A stretch of DNA of 64,000 nucleotides from Collinsella sp. AM33-4BH (GCF_003469205.1 NZ_QSIN01000005.1:118905-182904); one strand, 5' to 3'; shown: positions 1-8,888, numbered from the stretch's first letter. Numbers and translations: made by a program. The notes: generated from the sequence alone by a model not told the origin.

Positions 1-96
1 GCAAAGCTCGCCGCCATGGATCCCGAGAAAGCGGCCAAGGTCCGCGCGGCGCTTGCCGCCAAGGCCGTCCGCGACAAGCAGAAAAAGGAGGCGTAA
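1..96 (+). CDS. C-terminal end of an Ech hydrogenase subunit (partial, probably EchD/NuoC-like)
   Basis: An open frame enters from the left edge and ends at TAA 94-96, five bases before the large-subunit gene. The visible 31 residues are alanine- and lysine-rich and highly charged, ending in DKQKKEA, so no domain can be read. In Ech-type operons the order is usually echC-echD-echE-echF, and the next two genes here are echE and echF. By position this is therefore probably the NuoC-like EchD subunit. That identity is inferred from gene order alone. Confidence 0.5.
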   Translation, partial: AKLAAMDPEKAAKVRAALAAKAVRDKQKKEA

Positions 97-101
97 GGTC
101 C

Positions 102-1190
102 ATGGCTCATCGCTCCGTAATTCCGTTTGGCCCGCAGCACCCGGTGCTGCCCGAGCCGCTTCATCTGGACCTGGTAATCGAGGACGACCGCGTCATCGAG
201 GCAATTCCGCAGATCGGCTTTGTGCACCGCGGACTCGAGAAGCTCACCGAAAAGCGCGACATGCATCAGTTTGGCTACATCGCCGAGCGCATCTGCGGCA
301 TTTGCGCCGTGGGCCACAGCTGCGGCTATGCCAGCGCCTGCGAACGCATGCTTGACATCGAGGTGCCCGGCCGCGTGCAGTATATCCGCACCATTCTGCA
401 CGAGCTCTCGCGTATTCACTCGCATTTGCTGTGGCTGGGCCTGCTCGCCGATGCCTTTGGCTTTGAGGCGCTGTTCTATCGTTCGTGGACGCTGCGCGAG
501 CAGATTCTCAAGATCTTTGAGAGCACGTGCGGCGGTCGCGTGATCCTGTCGATTAACGAGATCGGCGGCCTTAAGCACGATATCGAGGATTCCGAGCTGG
601 CGGGCATTGTCCAGACGCTCGATGCCATGCGTCCTGACTACGATGCCCTGGTGCATACGTTTTTGGACGACGACAGCTGCGGCGAGCGCCTGCATGGCGT
701 GGGCGTGATCAGCAAGAAGGACGCACTGGAGCTTTCGATGGTCGGCCCGTTCGGTCGCGCCTCGGGCGTGAACTACGACGTGCGCATGTTTGGCGACGGT
801 GCCTATGCGGATTTGGCCGCGTTTGAGCCCATCGTGGCAACCGACGGCGACTGCTATGCCCGCTGCCAGGTGCGTTGCGCCGAGGTCACGCAGGCCATGG
901 ATATCATCAAGGAGCTTGTCGGTAAGATTCCACACGACGGCATCGGCGGGCGCACCAAGCTTACGCCGGCCGACGGCGCGCGCGGCGAAGTTGTGATTGA
1001 GCAGCCGCGCGGCGAGGCGTACTACTATGTACGCGGCAACGGCACCAAGAACCTGGACCGTTTTCGCGTGCGAACGCCGACGTCGCAAAACCTGGCGGGT
1101 CTGACACATGCGCTGCAGGGCGTGCTCCTTGCCAACGTGCCCATGATTATCCTGACCATCGACCCCTGCATTAGCTGCACGGAAAGGTAG
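102..1190 (+). CDS. echE: Ech-type group 4 [NiFe] hydrogenase large subunit
   Basis: The 362-residue protein is the catalytic subunit of a membrane-bound energy-converting hydrogenase, which couples ferredoxin oxidation and H2 formation to ion translocation. Both nickel-binding motifs are intact: RICGICAVGH near residues 63-72 (C65, C68) and DPCISCTER at the extreme C terminus (C356, C359). An intact CxxC separates it from the NuoD subunit of complex I, which lacks these cysteines. There is no C-terminal extension beyond the motif, so maturation by a cleaving endopeptidase is not obvious. It starts five bases after the previous stop and is followed by echF within seven bases, so the genes are cotranscribed. 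Confidence 0.9.
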   Translation: MAHRSVIPFGPQHPVLPEPLHLDLVIEDDRVIEAIPQIGFVHRGLEKLTEKRDMHQFGYIAERICGICAVGHSCGYASACERMLDIEVPGRVQYIRTILHELSRIHSHLLWLGLLADAFGFEALFYRSWTLREQILKIFESTCGGRVILSINEIGGLKHDIEDSELAGIVQTLDAMRPDYDALVHTFLDDDSCGERLHGVGVISKKDALELSMVGPFGRASGVNYDVRMFGDGAYADLAAFEPIVATDGDCYARCQVRCAEVTQAMDIIKELVGKIPHDGIGGRTKLTPADGARGEVVIEQPRGEAYYYVRGNGTKNLDRFRVRTPTSQNLAGLTHALQGVLLANVPMIILTIDPCISCTER

Positions 1191-1197
1191 GCGCGGC

Positions 1198-1539
1198 ATG
1201 AGTTTGCTGACATTTGCCAAGACGGCCTTGGGTTCTATGGTCAAGCAGCCGGTCACGGTGTGCTATCCGCAGGAGAAACTGACGGCGCCCGAGCGCCTGC
1301 GCGGGCATATTGTCAATGACATGGACGTGTGCATCTACTGCGGCATGTGCGCTCGGCGTTGTCCGGCGGGCGCACTCGCGGTCGATCGCAAAGGCGGCAC
1401 CTGGTCGATTGACCCGTACGCCTGCGTGGTGTGCGGCGAGTGCATCGAAAGCTGCCCCAAACACTGCCTGACTATGGATACCGCCCGTACCCCAGTCGCA
1501 GCGGATAAGACTCCCACGGTAGAAACCAAGCCGGAGTAG
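1198..1539 (+). CDS. echF: Ech hydrogenase ferredoxin-like subunit with two [4Fe-4S] clusters
   Basis: This 113-residue protein carries two complete ferredoxin motifs, CIYCGMCARRCPAG near residues 45-58 and CVVCGECIESCPKH near residues 76-89. It would pass electrons between soluble ferredoxin and the small subunit of the hydrogenase on the cytoplasmic face of the membrane. It follows the large subunit by seven bases and is the last gene of the operon, because a long repeat-filled gap comes next. The last 20 residues are proline- and threonine-rich and probably unstructured. The length is normal for EchF and NuoI-like proteins of this group. Confidence 0.88.
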   Translation: MSLLTFAKTALGSMVKQPVTVCYPQEKLTAPERLRGHIVNDMDVCIYCGMCARRCPAGALAVDRKGGTWSIDPYACVVCGECIESCPKHCLTMDTARTPVAADKTPTVETKPE

Positions 1540-1636
1540 CTCTGGAATGGGGCTGGTATAGCGCTGGAATGGGGGCCGGCGGGGTGAAAATGCCCCGCCG
1601 GCCTCGCGCTTAAACGCGCGGTGGAGCCGCCGTGAA

Positions 1637-1790
1637 CAAAACTATGCCGGATTACTACGATAAATTGCCTACCCCCAATCACACCGCATTCGGCAAAACC
1701 AAAACCGCAGGTAGACGGCTTGCAGCTTTGCGAAAAAGTCACGCGTGATCGGGGATCTCATTTTTATCGTAGTAAACCGGCATAGTTTTG
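1637..1790 (+). repeat. Long palindromic element, copy 1 (154 bp)
   Basis: The outer arms 1637-1664 and 1763-1790 are reverse complements over 27 of 28 positions. The interior holds the core AAAACCGCAGGTAGA at 1701-1715, shared exactly with two further elements at 8423-8580 and 8675-8828. The core begins 64 bp from the left end here, 66 bp in copy 2 and 64 bp in copy 3. No coding frame fits. It lies between the hydrogenase operon and the giant surface protein. Confidence 0.85.
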
Positions 1791-1830
1791 AAATGTCACC
1801 ATATCCGTAATAGCCCTTGATCTACCGTAG

Positions 1831-1855
1831 ACGGAGGAAAACGGATCATTTTTGC
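1831..1855 (+). repeat. Second short repeat family, solo copy
   Basis: The segment beginning ACGGAGGAAAACGGATCATT recurs at 8608-8631, again next to a long palindromic element. At the second site it forms the right part of a small hairpin; here the left arm is missing. Function unknown. Confidence 0.6.
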
Positions 1856-1897
1856 CTGATGGCTCCGAGTCGCACCCGTTTTCCTGCGAAAACGCCG

Positions 1898-2012
1898 TGT
1901 CTCAACTTTGGTGAGACATTCGTCTCACGCCCAAAACCGAATCTGGAACATGTGTCACCTGCCCTAATTGTGTCTCATTCCGTAACTTTAGGCTGATGCA
2001 AGGTCTGAGACC
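1898..2012 (+). promoter_or_regulatory. Cluster of TGTCTCA/TGAGACA motifs before the surface-protein gene
   Basis: The heptamer TGTCTCA or its complement occurs at 1898-1904, 1912-1918 and 1971-1977. A perfect inverted repeat GTGAGAC-attc-GTCTCAC lies at 1911-1928, and a related palindrome GGTCTGAGACC at 2002-2012. The cluster ends 17 bp before the start codon of the 2082-residue gene. Such density suggests binding sites for a transcription factor or mutually exclusive hairpins that control surface-protein expression. The factor is unknown. Confidence 0.5.
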
Positions 2013-2029
2013 GCGAGAAGGGAGACGCG

Positions 2030-5000
2030 ATGAGTAAGTACACGAGGGGTCTCTTGGCGGTGATACTGGCCGTAGTGCTGGTGTTGCCGGCTGCAGCATT
2101 TGCCATGCTGCCCGAGGCCAACGCCAGGTCCAGCACCGGAATGGACGGACCGACGGTGAGCAATAAGATAGCCGACCCCGACACCAGCAACAACTGGAAG
2201 TTCTGGGCTGGCGGCTATGACGGCAAGGAAGTAACAACTCAAAACGTCGGCCGAATCTGGACCGACAAGACGGTCAAGGAAACCGCGGCAGACGAAAAGT
2301 CGGATTTCCTGACTACGCTGTCTGCTATCTCTTCGACATCCGATACGACGGTTTCCGGCAAGCCGCTCGACATCGTGCTGGTGCTGGACGCTTCTGGCTC
2401 GATGGATGACCCCATGGGCGGTGGAGATTCCACCAAGCGTATCGTTGCGCTCAAGAATGCCGCCAACAGCTTTATCGATACCATCGCCACGCAAAACGAG
2501 AAGATGGATGCGGGCAAACAGCATCAGGTTGCCATCGTAAAGTTCGCAGGCAAGAAGAGGAGCGATAGGGTCGGTAATGATACCTATCGCGACGACGGCT
2601 ATATCTATAACTACTCGCAGACAATGCAAGGGTTGACGACGTGCTCGGTCGATGGCGCAGAGAGCCTTAAGAAAACGATCGATTCCATTGCGCCTGCCGG
2701 TGCCACGCACGCCGACTATGGCCTGCAGCTAGCCGAGGGCATTTCGTCTAATCGCGCGGATGCCCAGAAGATCGTTGTGTTCTTTACCGATGGCTCTCCT
2801 ACGAGTACTAATGGTTTCGAGCCCGAGGTCGCTAAGGATGCCATCAATGCTGCCAAGACCATAAAGAGCGGCGGGGCGACCATTTACACCATTGGAATCT
2901 TCAGCGGCGCGAAGCCGAGTGACAATCCAACAAACAATGACACGAGCAACGCGAACAAGTTTATGCATGCCGTGTCGAGCAACTACCCGAATGCCTCATC
3001 GTCCGTTAGCTATGGCCTTTTTGGATTTGTTGACTGGAGCGTTAATTTCGGCGACTCCGTTGCCGATGTCAGCTACTACAAGTCGGCAACCAGTGCCTCT
3101 GAGCTCGAGAAAATCTTCGAAGAGATCTCGGGAAGCATTATCCAAACTGGTTACCCGACAGAAGTTCACGGCGGTTATGGCGAGCATAAGTCTGGCTACA
3201 TTACGTTTACTGACGAGCTGGGCGACTTTATGCAGGTTGACGACTTTACGTCTGCCGTGTACAACGGCGAGACGTTTGCCAACCCGGCAAAGAGCACCAA
3301 GGGCAATGTCGACACCTATACATTTACTGGTGCGGCCGCGAACCTGGACATTACCGTTCAGCGTGCCGAAGAGGGCAAGCCTCAGACCGGCGATATCGTA
3401 ACGGTTAAGATTCCTGCGTCGCTGATTCCGCTGCGCCACTTTAAGATCACCGACGGCGTGCTTACGGTCGACAATACTGAGCCCATTCAGGTGAACTACA
3501 CCTCGAGCGTTAAGAAAGAAGCGCTCGATAACCTGTTTACGCCCAAGAACGTAAAGGGGCTCGAGGACTACATCAAGAGCAATACGACCACCGCGGAGAA
3601 CGGTTCCAAGACCGTTAACTTCTACGCGAACAAGTGGAACGCTGGCGCGCTGGGCGATACGATCGCGAACTTTGAGCCTGCCGACACCAACCGCTATTAC
3701 TATTTCCAGAAGCAGACTCCCATTTACACGGATAAGAACTGCACGACGCCTGCAACGGGTTCGCTGGCTGTCGGCAGCAAGTATTACTACAAGGATGAGT
3801 TTGAGGCGCTGGGCGCAGACGGAGAGGCCGAATCCCGTACTGCTGTTATTGAGTTTGCCGGTGAACACGCTGCGAACTTTGAGGGCGCCGTCGTGCGCGA
3901 CGCGAGTGGAAACCTGTCGTTTAGCAAGGGAACCGCACGCCTGGCCTTTATTGATGAGCTCCACACCACCAAAGAGAGCGTGGGCGGTAACCTCACCGGC
4001 ACCGTGACCGACGTGCTTAACCCCAAGTGGAACAACATGTCTGCAAAGGCGAACGCCACAGAGGTTGACGTCCATCTGGGCAACAACGGCAAGATTAGCT
4101 ATAAGTACGACATGACGCCGACAACGGTGGATACCAAGGCCAGCTTTGGCCTGACCAAGGTGCTCGAGGGCCGCGAGTGGACGGATGAGGACACGTTTGA
4201 GTTTGGGCTGACGTCCGAGGATAACGCCCCGATGCCCGCGTCCGCGATCGCGACTGCGACCGAGGGCAACACGGCTATCGATTTCGGTGAGATCACCTAC
4301 ACCGAGCCCGGCACGTATGTCTACAAAGTTAGCGAAAAGAACGCCGGGACCACGGTTGACGGCATCGCCTACAGCAAGAACGTCGCGGAGATTACCGTGA
4401 CGGTGACGCCCAACAAGAAGGGCGAGCTGAGCGCTGATGTGAAGGTAGCCTGGAGCGAAGCCGGCGTGACCGAGTTCAGGAACACCTACACTACGAATCC
4501 TGTTGAGTCCAGCGTTACCGACAAGATTGACGTAACCAAGTCCCTGACCGGGCGCGCCCTTGCGGCCGACGAGTTTAGCTTTGAGCTGCGCGAGGTTAAG
4601 GGCGAGGACTCTGAGCTTATCGAGACCGTTGCGAACGCCGCCGACGGTAAGGTGACGTTCAAGCCCATCAAGTACACCGAGATCGGCCAGCACACCTACA
4701 CGCTGCACGAGGTTAAGGGCAACGCCGGTGGTACCACCTACGACGATACGGTCCACACCATCGTGACGACTATCAGCGATAACGGCAAGGGCCAGCTGGT
4801 GGCTACGCACGAGATAAAGGGCGCCGAGGGCGCCAAGAGCATCGAGTTCAAGAACGCATACAATCTGACCCCTAAGAGCTCCAGCGTCACCGACCAGATC
4901 ATCGCGACCAAGGTCCTGGCCGGGCGCGACCTCAAGGCCGGCGAGTTCTCCTTCGAGCTCGTCGAGGGTAACGATGTCGTTGCCACTGGCACCAACGACG

Positions 5001-8000
5001 CTCGCGGCAGCATCACGATGAGCCCCATCGAGTACACCGTTGCTGGCGAGCACACCTACACGCTGCGCGAGGCCAACGGCGGAACCACCGGCAAGGGCAT
5101 CACCTACAGCGATGCCGAGTACGCCATCGAGACCACCATCACCGACAAGGGCGACGGCACCCTCAAGGCCGAGCATGTCCTGAAGGGCGCCGAGCCCGCC
5201 GAGTTCAAGAACGCCTACAACGTGACGCCCAAGGACTCCAGCATCACCGACCAGATCATCGCGACCAAGGTCCTGGCCGGGCGCGACCTCAAGGCCGGCG
5301 AGTTCTCCTTCGAGCTCGTAGAGGGCGAGGGCAAGGACGCCAAGGTCGTCGCCACTGGCGCCAACGATGTCGACGGCAACATCAAGATGGGCGCCGTGAA
5401 GTACGAAAAGCCCGGCACCCACATCTACACGCTGCGCGAGGTCAACGGTGGAACCACTAGCAAGGGCATTACCTACAGTGACGCCAAGTTCGCCATCGAG
5501 ACGATCATCACCGATAACGGCGACGGCACGCTCAGTGCCCAGCATGTTCTGAAGAATGCCGAGGCTGCGATCTTCGAGAACACCTACAGCGTGACCCCGC
5601 TCGAGACCGAGCTCGACTTTGGTCTGAGCAAGGCTATCGACGGTCGCGACTGGACGGATGCGGACAAGTTTAGCTTTACCATTGCCGCCGCCGAGGGCAC
5701 CCCGCTGCCCAACCCCGTAACCGTAACCGTGACCAAGCAGAACGCGAACGACGATGGCGTCGCCGCCATCAAGTTCGGCAAGATTCGCTACACGGCTGCC
5801 GGAACCTACAAGTATGAGATCCGCGAGGGCGCGGGCAACGCGACGGGCATGACGTATGACGGACATGTCGCGACCGCCGAAGTGACCGTGACCGAGAACG
5901 GCGAGGGCAAGCTGACCGCCAACGTCACCAAGAAGGAAAACGGACGCTTCACCAACACGTACCGCACTGAGCTCGATTACGCCGCGGCCGGCGGCCTCAA
6001 GCTCAGCAAGACCCTCTCCGGCCGTCCCATGACCGAGGGCCAGTTCACCTTTACTGTGACGCCCGCCGACGAGGCTTCGGCCAATGCGCTCGGCCTGTAC
6101 AACGGCGCCAACAACTTCCAGTCCCCTGCAGCGGCAGAGGGAACCGTCGGCCTGATTGACATTCTGGCCGGCAAGGAGGTCAAGTTTACGCAGGCTGACG
6201 CCGGCAAGACCTTCAAATATACCGTGGCCGAGAAGAACAACGGCAAGCCCGGCTACACCTACGACGATGCTGCCCGTACCGTGAAGATTGCCATCGCCGA
6301 TGATGGTGCCGGCACGCTTACCGCTACGACGACCGTCTCCGGCGGTCCCGAGGGCACGCACGAGACGATCCACAAGAGCGGCGAGAACAAGGTTGAGAGC
6401 GCTCTGGTCCCGTTCGAAAACAGCTATAGCGCATCGACCGATAACCCGGGCGTTTCTGCACAGATTGTCGCCACCAAGACCCTGACCGGACGTCCGATGG
6501 TTAACGGTGAGTTCTACTTTGGCATCGCCTATGCGGGCGAGACGGAAGCCATCAGTGGCACGCCGGCGTTCAACTATAACGGCCAGGTGAGCTTTGGCAC
6601 GCTGCATTACGACACCAAGATGCTCGCCGACCTGGTAAGCACCGGGCGCGCCATCCGCACCGACACGGACGGCAAGCTTGCGTGGACTATCAACTACACG
6701 GCCTTTGAGTACACGAACTTACTGGCCGACCAGGGCATTACCTCCGCGAAGTCGAGCTTTAGCTTTAAGGTCATCGTTGTCGACAACGGCGACGGCACCC
6801 TGACGGCATCGCCCGACTACGGTGGCACCGAGCCCGTGTTCGAGAACGTCTATGGTGCCGAGGCCGTCGATGCCGCGCTCGCCGGCACCAAGAAGCTCCA
6901 GGCAGACAAGGGCCTGACCCCGGCCGACATTGCGGGCAAGTTCACCTTTACCGTGACTGCCGATGAGGCGGGCGCCCCGATGCCCGAGCGCACGACCGCA
7001 ACTAACGACACGGCCGGCAACGTGGACTTTGGCAAGATTCGCTTTACGCTCGAGGACCTCAACCGCGCCCTGGGCGTGACGGCCAACGCTTCTGGCGATG
7101 CATCGAGCGACGCTGAGGCCAACGCCGACAAGGCCGAGGTTGACGCTGACGCCAGCGGTGACGAGACCAAGGACGAGTCCAAGCCCGAGGCCCCCGCTGC
7201 CCCGCGCTCGCACACCTTTACCTACACGGTGGCCGAGTCCGGTAGCGCCCCTGGCGTGACCAACGACGCCAGCGCCACGCGCAAGGTTTCCTACACCGTG
7301 ACTGACGACGGCGCCGGACACCTGAGGGTCGTGCGCAACGGCGACGACGGTGCGGACTTCACGTTCACCAACACGTACAGCGTGGCGCCCGCCGACTCTT
7401 CCGTGACCGATCAGGTCAAGACGGTTAAGCGTCTGACCGGCCGCGACCTTGCAGCTGGCGAGTTCACGTTTGAGCTGCTCGAGGACGGCGTGACTGTCGC
7501 TAGTGGCACCAACGACGCCAGCGGCAACGTTACGCTGAGCCCGATCCGCTACGAGGCGCCCGGCACGCACACGTACACGCTGCGCGAGGCTTGCCCCAAC
7601 GCGCTCGGCCTGTACAAGGGCGTCACCTATGACGGCACGACCTACACCGTCGTGACCACCGTCTCCGACAATGGCGACGGCACGCTGACCGCGACGCACA
7701 AGCTCGAGGGAACCACCGAGTCGGCTGGCTTTACCAACAAGTATCACGCCATGCCCACGCAGGTTTCCATCGGCGCCATCAAGGTGCTCGAGGGACGCGA
7801 GCTCAAGAAGGACGAGTTTAGCTTTAAGCTCGTTGGCGAGGACATCGAGTCCACCGTCACCAACGATGCCGACGGCAAGATCAACTTCGACAAGTTCGAG
7901 TACGACGAGCCCGGTACGTACGTCTACACCATCAGCGAGGTCAAGGGCGACGAGGCCGGTATGACCTATGACAAGTCCGTCTTTACCGCGACCGTCAACG

Positions 8001-8278
8001 TGGTCGACGACGGCGAGGGCAGCCTCAAGGCGAACGTCGCCTTTACCAAGGGCGACAAGAGCGTCGAGGGTATCGTGTTCAACAACACGTACAAGAAGCC
8101 CGAGACCCCTACGCCGACGCCCGACCCCGGCACGCCCAAGACCGTGACGAACATCGTCAAGACGGTCAAGGGTTTCCTGCCCACCACGGGTGACCAGCAG
8201 GCCGCTGCACTGCTCATGGCATTTGTTATTGCCATGGCTGGCGTCGGAGCCCTGGTCTGGGGTATCCGTAAGCGCTAG
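2030..8278 (+). CDS. Giant LPXTG-anchored pilin-like adhesin with vWA domain and ten FctA-type repeats
   Basis: The 2082-residue protein is built for the cell surface. It has an N-terminal signal peptide (hydrophobic residues about 8-25), a von Willebrand A domain at about 112-370 with the MIDAS motif DASGSM, and an unassigned region to about 700. Then come ten tandem domains of the Spy0128/FctA pilin type to about 2022, a PTPTPDPGTP wall spacer, and the sorting signal LPTTG near residue 2050 with a hydrophobic stretch and RKR tail. Each repeat has a Lys in (T)K.L.GR, a Glu in TYTLRE and an Asn in F.N.Y, which fits self-formed isopeptide bonds. Repeat 8 carries an acidic, alanine-rich insert at about 1684-1724. 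A good ribosome site (GAAGGGAGA) precedes the ATG. No sortase gene is nearby, so a housekeeping sortase elsewhere is assumed. Role inferred: adhesion to host or mucus. Confidence 0.88.
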   Translation: MSKYTRGLLAVILAVVLVLPAAAFAMLPEANARSSTGMDGPTVSNKIADPDTSNNWKFWAGGYDGKEVTTQNVGRIWTDKTVKETAADEKSDFLTTLSAISSTSDTTVSGKPLDIVLVLDASGSMDDPMGGGDSTKRIVALKNAANSFIDTIATQNEKMDAGKQHQVAIVKFAGKKRSDRVGNDTYRDDGYIYNYSQTMQGLTTCSVDGAESLKKTIDSIAPAGATHADYGLQLAEGISSNRADAQKIVVFFTDGSPTSTNGFEPEVAKDAINAAKTIKSGGATIYTIGIFSGAKPSDNPTNNDTSNANKFMHAVSSNYPNASSSVSYGLFGFVDWSVNFGDSVADVSYYKSATSASELEKIFEEISGSIIQTGYPTEVHGGYGEHKSGYITFTDELGDFMQVDDFTSAVYNGETFANPAKSTKGNVDTYTFTGAAANLDITVQRAEEGKPQTGDIVTVKIPASLIPLRHFKITDGVLTVDNTEPIQVNYTSSVKKEALDNLFTPKNVKGLEDYIKSNTTTAENGSKTVNFYANKWNAGALGDTIANFEPADTNRYYYFQKQTPIYTDKNCTTPATGSLAVGSKYYYKDEFEALGADGEAESRTAVIEFAGEHAANFEGAVVRDASGNLSFSKGTARLAFIDELHTTKESVGGNLTGTVTDVLNPKWNNMSAKANATEVDVHLGNNGKISYKYDMTPTTVDTKASFGLTKVLEGREWTDEDTFEFGLTSEDNAPMPASAIATATEGNTAIDFGEITYTEPGTYVYKVSEKNAGTTVDGIAYSKNVAEITVTVTPNKKGELSADVKVAWSEAGVTEFRNTYTTNPVESSVTDKIDVTKSLTGRALAADEFSFELREVKGEDSELIETVANAADGKVTFKPIKYTEIGQHTYTLHEVKGNAGGTTYDDTVHTIVTTISDNGKGQLVATHEIKGAEGAKSIEFKNAYNLTPKSSSVTDQIIATKVLAGRDLKAGEFSFELVEGNDVVATGTNDARGSITMSPIEYTVAGEHTYTLREANGGTTGKGITYSDAEYAIETTITDKGDGTLKAEHVLKGAEPAEFKNAYNVTPKDSSITDQIIATKVLAGRDLKAGEFSFELVEGEGKDAKVVATGANDVDGNIKMGAVKYEKPGTHIYTLREVNGGTTSKGITYSDAKFAIETIITDNGDGTLSAQHVLKNAEAAIFENTYSVTPLETELDFGLSKAIDGRDWTDADKFSFTIAAAEGTPLPNPVTVTVTKQNANDDGVAAIKFGKIRYTAAGTYKYEIREGAGNATGMTYDGHVATAEVTVTENGEGKLTANVTKKENGRFTNTYRTELDYAAAGGLKLSKTLSGRPMTEGQFTFTVTPADEASANALGLYNGANNFQSPAAAEGTVGLIDILAGKEVKFTQADAGKTFKYTVAEKNNGKPGYTYDDAARTVKIAIADDGAGTLTATTTVSGGPEGTHETIHKSGENKVESALVPFENSYSASTDNPGVSAQIVATKTLTGRPMVNGEFYFGIAYAGETEAISGTPAFNYNGQVSFGTLHYDTKMLADLVSTGRAIRTDTDGKLAWTINYTAFEYTNLLADQGITSAKSSFSFKVIVVDNGDGTLTASPDYGGTEPVFENVYGAEAVDAALAGTKKLQADKGLTPADIAGKFTFTVTADEAGAPMPERTTATNDTAGNVDFGKIRFTLEDLNRALGVTANASGDASSDAEANADKAEVDADASGDETKDESKPEAPAAPRSHTFTYTVAESGSAPGVTNDASATRKVSYTVTDDGAGHLRVVRNGDDGADFTFTNTYSVAPADSSVTDQVKTVKRLTGRDLAAGEFTFELLEDGVTVASGTNDASGNVTLSPIRYEAPGTHTYTLREACPNALGLYKGVTYDGTTYTVVTTVSDNGDGTLTATHKLEGTTESAGFTNKYHAMPTQVSIGAIKVLEGRELKKDEFSFKLVGEDIESTVTNDADGKINFDKFEYDEPGTYVYTISEVKGDEAGMTYDKSVFTATVNVVDDGEGSLKANVAFTKGDKSVEGIVFNNTYKKPETPTPTPDPGTPKTVTNIVKTVKGFLPTTGDQQAAALLMAFVIAMAGVGALVWGIRKR
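4887..5319 (+). repeat. Recently duplicated FctA repeat units inside the adhesin gene
   Basis: Bases 4887-4962 and 5244-5319 are identical over 76 bp and lie 357 bp (119 codons) apart in the same frame. They mark the starts of repeats 3 and 4. Other repeats in the gene match only at protein level, so this pair points to recent unequal crossing-over and possible length variation between strains. Confidence 0.85.
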
Positions 8279-8290
8279 GCACGCTGGCAG

Positions 8291-8316
8291 CGCCCGGGGC
8301 CAAAAGGCCCCGGGCG
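8291..8316 (+). terminator. Hairpin just after the adhesin gene
   Basis: CGCCCGGGGCC and GGCCCCGGGCG form a perfect 11 bp stem with an AAAA loop, 12 bp after the stop codon. No T-run follows, so it may stabilise the mRNA 3' end or act with the next hairpin at 8361-8393. Confidence 0.6.
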
Positions 8317-8360
8317 GCCGGCGGGGAGCCAGAACATAGCCCCACCCCCCCCACCCCCAG

Positions 8361-8400
8361 CCGCCACGGAGACGTCTCCCTTCTCCGTGGCGGCACTTTT
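8361..8400 (+). terminator. Second hairpin after the adhesin gene, with T-run
   Basis: A 12 bp perfect stem (CCGCCACGGAGA at 8361-8372, TCTCCGTGGCGG at 8382-8393) is followed by CACTTTT. This is the more typical Rho-independent terminator of the two. Confidence 0.65.
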
Positions 8401-8422
8401 GTGCGCAGGGGAGGAAGGGCCG

Positions 8423-8580
8423 CCACGAAATCGGCCCATCTACTACGTTTATCCCCTTACCCCCAACCATGCCAAAAAACGCGAAAACAAAACCGCAGGT
8501 AGAACGCCTGCGGTTTTGTTCAAAACGAAGGCATGGTCAGGGGTATCGAGTCAAACGTAGTAGATGGGCCGATTTCGTGG
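8423..8580 (+). repeat. Long palindromic element, copy 2 (158 bp)
   Basis: The outer arms 8423-8450 and 8553-8580 are perfect reverse complements over 28 bp, yet their sequence differs from the arms of copies 1 and 3. The centre is a perfect 13 bp stem (ACAAAACCGCAGG at 8487-8499, loop of 7, complement at 8507-8519) containing the shared AAAACCGCAGGTAGA core. An intermediate pair, ACCATGCC and GGCATGGT, is also complementary. The whole element can fold into one long three-part hairpin. Confidence 0.88.
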
Positions 8581-8591
8581 TTGGCGCCGCC

Positions 8592-8631
8592 AAATGATCC
8601 CCCGGGGACGGAGGAAAACGGATCATTTTTG
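8592..8631 (+). repeat. Second short repeat family, hairpin copy
   Basis: AAATGATCC at 8592-8600 pairs with GGATCATTT at 8620-8628. The right part, from 8607 to 8631, shares 25 bp with the solo copy that ends at 1855. It lies between two long palindromic elements. Confidence 0.6.
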
Positions 8632-8674
8632 GCCCCACGCGGCTGGTGGGTGCGTTCGCGCAGGACCGTTCAAA

Positions 8675-8828
8675 CAAAACTATGCCGGTTTACGGGGCTG
8701 AGTCACGAGTCCCCAACCATGCCGATATTCGTGAAAATAAAACCGCAGGTAGACGAGCCGTCATTTTGCAGAAAACGCGGGTATGGATGGGGGTCCTGAG
8801 TTTAGCCCCGTAAACCGGCTTAGTTTTG
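8675..8828 (+). repeat. Long palindromic element, copy 3 (154 bp)
   Basis: The arms 8675-8699 and 8804-8828 are complementary over 24 of 25 positions, and the shared core AAAACCGCAGGTAGA sits at 8739-8753. The arm begins CAAAACTATGCCGG as in copy 1, but its inner part differs and the opposite arm has changed with it. Between 8829 and 8888 nothing else is visible before the response regulator stop. Confidence 0.85.
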
Positions 8829-8888
8829 AAATGGCATTAAATCGATGGCAGCCATTTTGCTATGCCGGGGTGGTCGGTTGTTGGGCAA

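Noticed and set aside
2996-6607. Very long minus-strand open frame of 1203 codons opposite the adhesin gene
   Set aside because: It is a shadow of the repeat-rich, GC-biased plus-strand gene: no ribosome site, no recognisable domain, and the plus strand has signal peptide, domains and sorting signal. The same applies to the frames at 6719-8470, 15065-17626 and 21240-23873.
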